From Oligoflexia bacterium (GTDB lineage: Bacteria; Bdellovibrionota; UBA1018): 64,000 bases of DNA. The notes below the pieces were generated by a model. That model was given only the letters and a program-made list of their open reading frames with translations. It had not been told where the DNA came from and made no database searches. A program made the position numbers and the translations under genes. Positions 61,101 to 64,000 of the stretch are shown piece by piece (within the stretch, counting starts at the first letter, position 1; the number at the start of each line of letters is the position of its first letter). The stretch is from contig CAIZRG010000054.1 of NCBI GenBank assembly GCA_903935335.1, positions 108,228 to 172,227 on the forward strand. The letters run 5' to 3'.

Positions 61101-64000
61101 TTTTCAACCGACTCAGTTATTGCTAGAGCACCAAAAAAATCCTGTTTTTTTTCAACAATTTGAAAAATTTTTAAAGGTAAATTTTGAAAAAAATTTGAAA
61201 GAGGAAGATTTTGAAACCGCTGCTTTTTATTCAAGAATGGGGAATCTTTTAGATGAGTGGTCTTCTCGAGTAAAATCAGCTTCATCTTACGCTATTCTAA
61301 AAATAGACAGAAACAAATGGTCTTATCAGGGGCAGATTCAACTGCTGAGTAAACTCCGAGAACCTATCTCTGATTTAAAAAATATTTTGATGAGAGATAT
61401 AATTCGTTCCTACCGATATGCTGATTTATCTGTGATTTCTGAAGAGAGCTTATCATTATTCGTTCAGGCAGTTATTTACCGAGATCGAAACTCACTCATG
61501 AGTCAGGATTATTTTGATGCGGAAGAGGAAAATGCATCTGAAAGTGTCTATCAATTAAAAAGGAAGGATTTGATAGATCGGTTAAGTCAATGGAAATTAG
61601 AAGTTAAACGAAAATTTTTTAACCAAGTAATATCCTATTTTGTTCCGCAAGAGCTCAAAAACGAATGGGCTCACTCTTCATGGATCCAAGGTATCGAAAA
61701 GGAACCAGAAGTTTGGACTTCTGAGTCACTAAATGGGAGAAAAATTGCGATTGATTTCAGTCGGCCTCGTATTTTGATGGATGGAGCTGAGCAACGAATT
61801 TTTCCAGGAGAAATTGCAAATCTTCTAAAGTTTAAAAAAGTAATTTCTTGGAACTCTGAAAATCCATATGTGAAATGGCTAGGCGATCGAAAATATGAAC
61901 TCATTGATTCTAGAGATGGGCATAGTGTTAGAGTAAATCAATCTAACAATTTGGTGATTCAAAAAAAATGGGGAAATCAATGGTATCAGCTTTTAGATGA
62001 TTCTTATGTGAATGAAAATGCTGTGAATCCTGATGGATTTCAGGAATTAGACTGGCAACAGAATTTAAACTGGTCATTGATGCCAGGTTACCAGAACTGG
62101 GAGTTGGTTTCAAATTTATGGAGGGATCAAAGCGGAAATGTCACAGAAAGTCCTTTGTATCAAGAAGACTATTCTACTGGGTTTAAACAGAAAGAAAAAT
62201 GGGAGAATTTTAAATGGAACGGCAGAGAGATCTTATCTTTTGATCCAAAAGATCATCGATTATACTCCGTTTCTCGATTGAACGGTAGTGAAAGTCCCAT
62301 CATTCAAAAAGCAAAATACCTAGATTCAGGTTTACCAAAATTAGATGGGACTCATTTATCTCAAGCCAAAGCTCTAGAAGAGAAAAACCCTTTTGGGGAA
62401 AATTTATCAGATAGAGAATCTCTTAACATCTTAACTCGCATTGAAAACCCAAGGTTTATTTGGATGTGGAAAGATGGAAAAAATCAATTAAAAGAGGTGG
62501 AGTTACCCAGATTCGGAGTTCATTTTTTATATTCTAATAATAATCAACAATTAAAAAGTCCAGAATTAGAAAATTATTTTTTAAGTAACGAACAAACTCA
62601 CCCTAGTTTTGGAAATAATCCGCACTATTTAATAATTCAAAATCATAAAAACCAAAAACGCCTTTTTGTTCCTCGATTTAAGTTTGAGCCACTTGAGAAG
62701 GAGGAGTCTCTTCAGGTACACTATCAGCTGAATTGGTTTGAACGCCCTGCTGAAATTGCTCAAGAGTACGATGAACCTATTTATTTTTACGGGAGAAAGA
62801 GTCAGAAATTTTTTGTTTGGAGTATTGATTCATTTTCTAACACCCTTGAACTTCCTCAGCAAGAGGATCGATTTTTTTACTCGATGGTTCAGCTCTGGGA
62901 GAGGTCGGTCGATTTAAACTCTTACGAAAAATCGAGAGAGTTACTCTATGGAAGTCGCTCTGAGCTTGGGGATCTAAGGTTAAAACCAGAGCATAAGATG
63001 AGTGGAGCCAGAGAGGTCTTAGAATGGATTTCTAGGCTAGGTCACCAAGACCATGACCCTCGTGCTATTGCGCTTGAGTTAGGTGCTGGCTTGATGGTTT
63101 TAGAAAATGAGCTTGCTAATCAAAGATTAAAAACAATAGAGATCACTCGAAATAATCAGCAGATTCAGATTCTTGTTCCTGAATCATTTGCTGATGAAAG
63201 TTTTCGGAATAGACTAAAAAAACAATTTTTATTATACCTTGGAGTTCGAGAGAAGATATCTACGAGGTGGTTGCCTGAAGACCTAGAAATTATTTTTATA
63301 AAGTTGATTCTTCAAGATTCGGAAGATCGTGAGAAAAAACGATTTGACAATCGATTATCTGAACTCACAGGGAAACCCAACGGACATCAAATATCATCAC
63401 AGCTAGGCCATGAGACAGAGTATCCCAACAACTGGTATTCTTATTGGGACGAAAGTATGTTTATGACGCACCTCATAGATGGAAAACAATGTGAAAATAA
63501 AACGGATCTATTTCATGGTTTTGGTGTGAGTGCAAGTGATCTTTACTCATTAGCCTTAAATTTAAAAGACAATTCTGTAAATATTTTTCTTGATAGAGGT
63601 AGAAATCAATTAGAAAGAATTTTAGGGGTAAATCCGAACTTTCTAGCAGGTTTGAGTCGTGAAGATCTTAAGGAAGAGTATCTCGGTGTTCTCAGGATTA
63701 TGTTAAGGCAGAGCGACTTACCGAATCGGGAGGGAAAAGAAAAAAGTTCATTGAGCCCAAAATGCAGAAGTTTTGTTGCGTCAATCTATGCTTTAATGAA
63801 TTGTTCAGGAGATCTAAAAGAAATTAGAAATAAGTATTCTAGTTATGAAAGTTTAGTAACTCAGATTAATAGTAGGCCTCATTGGTCGTCTTCTGATTAT
63901 CAATATGAAACGAAAAGATATACTGATGAGTATGATAAGATAAAAAAAGAATTCAAAGATCAGGGGATAGGTTCAGTTTATTTTTCGGAACTCAAGAAGC
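55183..64000 (+). CDS. Giant lipoprotein with Ig-like repeats (3' end outside window)
   Basis: One frame, open for at least 2939 codons. The start ATG 55183 gives a signal peptide FLFCLFLISC with the lipobox cysteine at 26, then SSDQGGGGQG. Residues 40-900 hold about eight Ig-like modules of roughly 105-110 residues (starting near 55315, 55630, 55965, 56270, 56600, 56940, 57270 and 57600); most carry VxSGSxxxVTLxLxDxxGN and end in a YxxxFTGxxAGT strand, the invasin/filamin-like pattern of surface proteins. From about 57900 comes a different part of more than 2000 residues, rich in helices and in charged and aromatic residues, with blocks such as FAYKKISGHPKIPDLFFDVR, SSQELICEPQALCRVPLK and ENPRFIWMWKDGKNQLKEVE. 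These recall, from memory only, giant proteins of chlamydiae. Function unknown; probably surface-exposed. Confidence 0.8.
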   Translation, partial: MCLFDLSLFKVLKKSGFLFCLFLISCASSDQGGGGQGKFSAQKSEIQVEKLILFSGEQTKVTLRLRDDQGSPFVDSGISAEFKLRGGGSLGVFDPMRNLGSGAYQAIFTGEIAGSPSEVFGVIQGAGVGFIGEVVGPRVQVVPGSIDAKKSSLEINKAKIKAGEEVDLTLTLKDQKGNLLPIDHDKLDVEFLITKEDGKSFGVFKDQKEKSGVYQTTFTGRIAGTSALIYAQDKNGNHIVSKIEGVQIEVEPGEVSPADSSLTVTFTQVQSGSAVRVTLTLMDSYKNLINHIDSKNLRFILSDIPGQSIGELSPVSFNKDTYTALFTGKSAGTPVRITPELNNNKISKSVDIEVIPGPFSPSHSILKILKSDASDVSITAGSSVKVSFEPKDSNSNKLTGRNVTFDLVGGLRKGNLWVESFSDDTESNGVYQTNFTGYASGPREIFAKLNQEFPGGPQPHGVLRHVSLIINSAAPDEGESKCNLDKDEVQSGSSLQGTLKLFDRYHNPVQIPVDQIQWKSSGVAGQSTGEWSNAELKKGFENIYLSNFTGALAGSSAEQKVELTLSKDKKLSIVCTPHVRVVPGLIDAKGSSLEIKKAKIKAGEKVDLTLTLKDQKGNLLPIGYDKATVDFSIERIDGKSFGDINGKIEKADGVYEATFTGTTAGTSALIYAKATIDNKDSLDIGGVQIEVEPGEVSPEHSTLKVSSKEVKSGSKAQVTLSLKDRYGNLIIQKESQDPVFSVSKDPGQSTTSDLSKVSFSKGIYTASFTGIKKGTPAQITAQLNKNRMGEAVDFEVIPGPPSLSQSILKIDDPTVVVGRIAKVTLELRDDHDNPLTSGGHKIRFLPNTGSGLSQGNLQAVNDLNNGTYEVEFQAKKAGSEIKLSAFWDDAPGENKTFKSTVGITVEIAAFFGVKQWNPSRLKSIPRRKLWNFESKNSQYSVEGFKQCTKSYQEQWKALQDRKIINSLMNKTCWSDSQKKEIQALGEELNHSFSEVSQLKVGNESKELTLEMQGLLVQVGQTYQNLQEHLSYCRIAQVTEPWNQISLSPNRLDDGLSFTSEDKAFLHVLGDLFGTESGLEGQTLEESTELLKRRLSIIDKMSKDLKEHKYIASSQAANPCLGIDGGYHPELEGRFPPKPDLDVVLLEDIVRHGEQAVKLSGFFGRNLGEFVTDFKSNLDQIKTNQDWFYFLGGAVGHAVVYLVQKQGPDQYQFRVYNSGDGLGFHGSILDGSKEYVFPYYEIKNINRKTLSRISFLKGLRELKFQSETPNSNMAFLYDNILNELGGEVTTIQAHSREFLDSQKSGTCSYYVLPYFQTDRLKDTSLGRSLEFFIQSAYLELYFKINQEKIKKSQPIQRLFQKGIQYYSEEISKDLSEIPLSQRVEDKNRSVDFGMAREASERVQKYQDFLDRVKKERKANQIIVSLKNLSQFLGEIFTKFTTIGADLISSAPLSEKPISLLELSHWTPNRSNPDQIVDELRKFIKQMQPGKNSQPSEKDYESKIILGGFQEIVKRLPVEKSFWEGLATYQLKSVIEYFSDLSQFHFWSLVQLHSKEKAHLTGIAPERIVAQIKLLTLTEQIIRIYGERGEGIYPDFEISIFKDFPSLYHPYLKYFVFPQEKKKGVSASQWVSQIRIEDHDWQKVLIDELMPYWDIQKKSSNINSSIFEWMRYPLFYSGYPVCDERIILDHAGVQDTRLWSHPYGSPILHDLKWADLKWAHEKFPNISTAVELSNLFAYKKISGHPKIPDLFFDVRDISFITHYLLSGSFDSSILNQPSNYGRDSIRESVEKLFLYTPEHLDRVALAFNFSKAVKKYQYGDYKQNYSNVGYTYFNGSREMNSDNLKDYLKNKKIVEIYTNQNSYIGSPNFSLDLATQRGDLGLWTELLEDKKLSNSDGFSYLKNLSSQELICEPQALCRVPLKSNSSETREVPIATLEMQRQLLNLNSPVVALSYFSERPHLLKEKRWEILFKFIVFQPTQLLLEHQKNPVFFQQFEKFLKVNFEKNLKEEDFETAAFYSRMGNLLDEWSSRVKSASSYAILKIDRNKWSYQGQIQLLSKLREPISDLKNILMRDIIRSYRYADLSVISEESLSLFVQAVIYRDRNSLMSQDYFDAEEENASESVYQLKRKDLIDRLSQWKLEVKRKFFNQVISYFVPQELKNEWAHSSWIQGIEKEPEVWTSESLNGRKIAIDFSRPRILMDGAEQRIFPGEIANLLKFKKVISWNSENPYVKWLGDRKYELIDSRDGHSVRVNQSNNLVIQKKWGNQWYQLLDDSYVNENAVNPDGFQELDWQQNLNWSLMPGYQNWELVSNLWRDQSGNVTESPLYQEDYSTGFKQKEKWENFKWNGREILSFDPKDHRLYSVSRLNGSESPIIQKAKYLDSGLPKLDGTHLSQAKALEEKNPFGENLSDRESLNILTRIENPRFIWMWKDGKNQLKEVELPRFGVHFLYSNNNQQLKSPELENYFLSNEQTHPSFGNNPHYLIIQNHKNQKRLFVPRFKFEPLEKEESLQVHYQLNWFERPAEIAQEYDEPIYFYGRKSQKFFVWSIDSFSNTLELPQQEDRFFYSMVQLWERSVDLNSYEKSRELLYGSRSELGDLRLKPEHKMSGAREVLEWISRLGHQDHDPRAIALELGAGLMVLENELANQRLKTIEITRNNQQIQILVPESFADESFRNRLKKQFLLYLGVREKISTRWLPEDLEIIFIKLILQDSEDREKKRFDNRLSELTGKPNGHQISSQLGHETEYPNNWYSYWDESMFMTHLIDGKQCENKTDLFHGFGVSASDLYSLALNLKDNSVNIFLDRGRNQLERILGVNPNFLAGLSREDLKEEYLGVLRIMLRQSDLPNREGKEKSSLSPKCRSFVASIYALMNCSGDLKEIRNKYSSYESLVTQINSRPHWSSSDYQYETKRYTDEYDKIKKEFKDQGIGSVYFSELKK
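55618..57060 (+). repeat. Near-identical Ig-module duplication inside the giant gene
   Basis: The DNA at 55618-55740 recurs at 56938-57060 with few changes, coding LTLTLKDQKGNLLPI in both copies and near-identical flanks. The period of 1320 bases is four modules. The rest of the two units is more diverged. Confidence 0.75.

Overview
The window reads as part of the chromosome of a motile, Gram-negative, didermic bacterium with moderately low GC. Flagellar genes (flhA, flhF, a FliA-type sigma factor, a PilZ protein), several lipoproteins and outer-membrane barrels, a MazG/CoaE fusion, PrkA kinase and a DUF4911-TldD pair are most like the old Deltaproteobacteria, perhaps Bdellovibrionota; this placement is inference from gene content. 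A CADD-type folate protein, a toxin-like glycosyltransferase, a Fic protein, an exported AAA+ protein and a very large lipoprotein are traits often met in host-associated or predatory bacteria.

Layout. 1-4.9 kb: flagellar export and regulation genes. 5.0-5.5 kb: a frameshifted remnant of chorismate synthase. 5.5-11.7 kb: envelope proteins, MazG-CoaE, YbeY, RF2 (with its programmed frameshift) and an acyltransferase. 11.85-19 kb: tRNA-Asp followed by accessory DNA with decayed arsenite-pump and membrane-protein fragments, an AbiE toxin-antitoxin pair, a LOG-type phosphoribohydrolase, a secreted toxin-like glycosyltransferase and an amidase-like exported protein. 19-26.7 kb: a core block (topA, dprA, an exported protein, a TPR protein, DUF4911, tldD, tRNA-Glu). 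27-39.5 kb: a second accessory stretch rich in wreckage: exported AAA+ protein, transglutaminase relic, ABC-F ATPase, DoxX protein, a hydrolase/beta-lactamase pseudogene, a truncated PIN toxin, two inverted IS remnants enclosing a CADD gene and a Fic gene with a striking operator array, and an LD-carboxypeptidase relic. 39.7-52.1 kb: tRNA-His and ordinary genes (barrel protein, CDF transporter, HAD phosphatase, pseudouridine synthase, PrkA, 5'-nucleotidase, DEDD exonuclease, subtilisin, fatty-acid hydroxylase, AI-2E permease). 52.2-55.0 kb: a two-gene operon for topoisomerase VI (B and A subunits). 55.2 kb to the end: one open frame of at least 2939 residues, a giant lipoprotein with about eight Ig-like modules and a long uncharacterised region.

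Working together: the flagellar genes form one transcription unit; ybeY and prfB are coupled; topA-dprA and neighbours form a minus-strand block; top6B/top6A are translationally coupled. At least eight decayed genes (aroC, Acr3, COG4705, transglutaminase, beta-lactamase, PIN toxin, transposase, LD-carboxypeptidase) suggest ongoing gene loss and past horizontal acquisition. A structured palindromic repeat occurs twice, once before the ABC-F gene and once before top6B.
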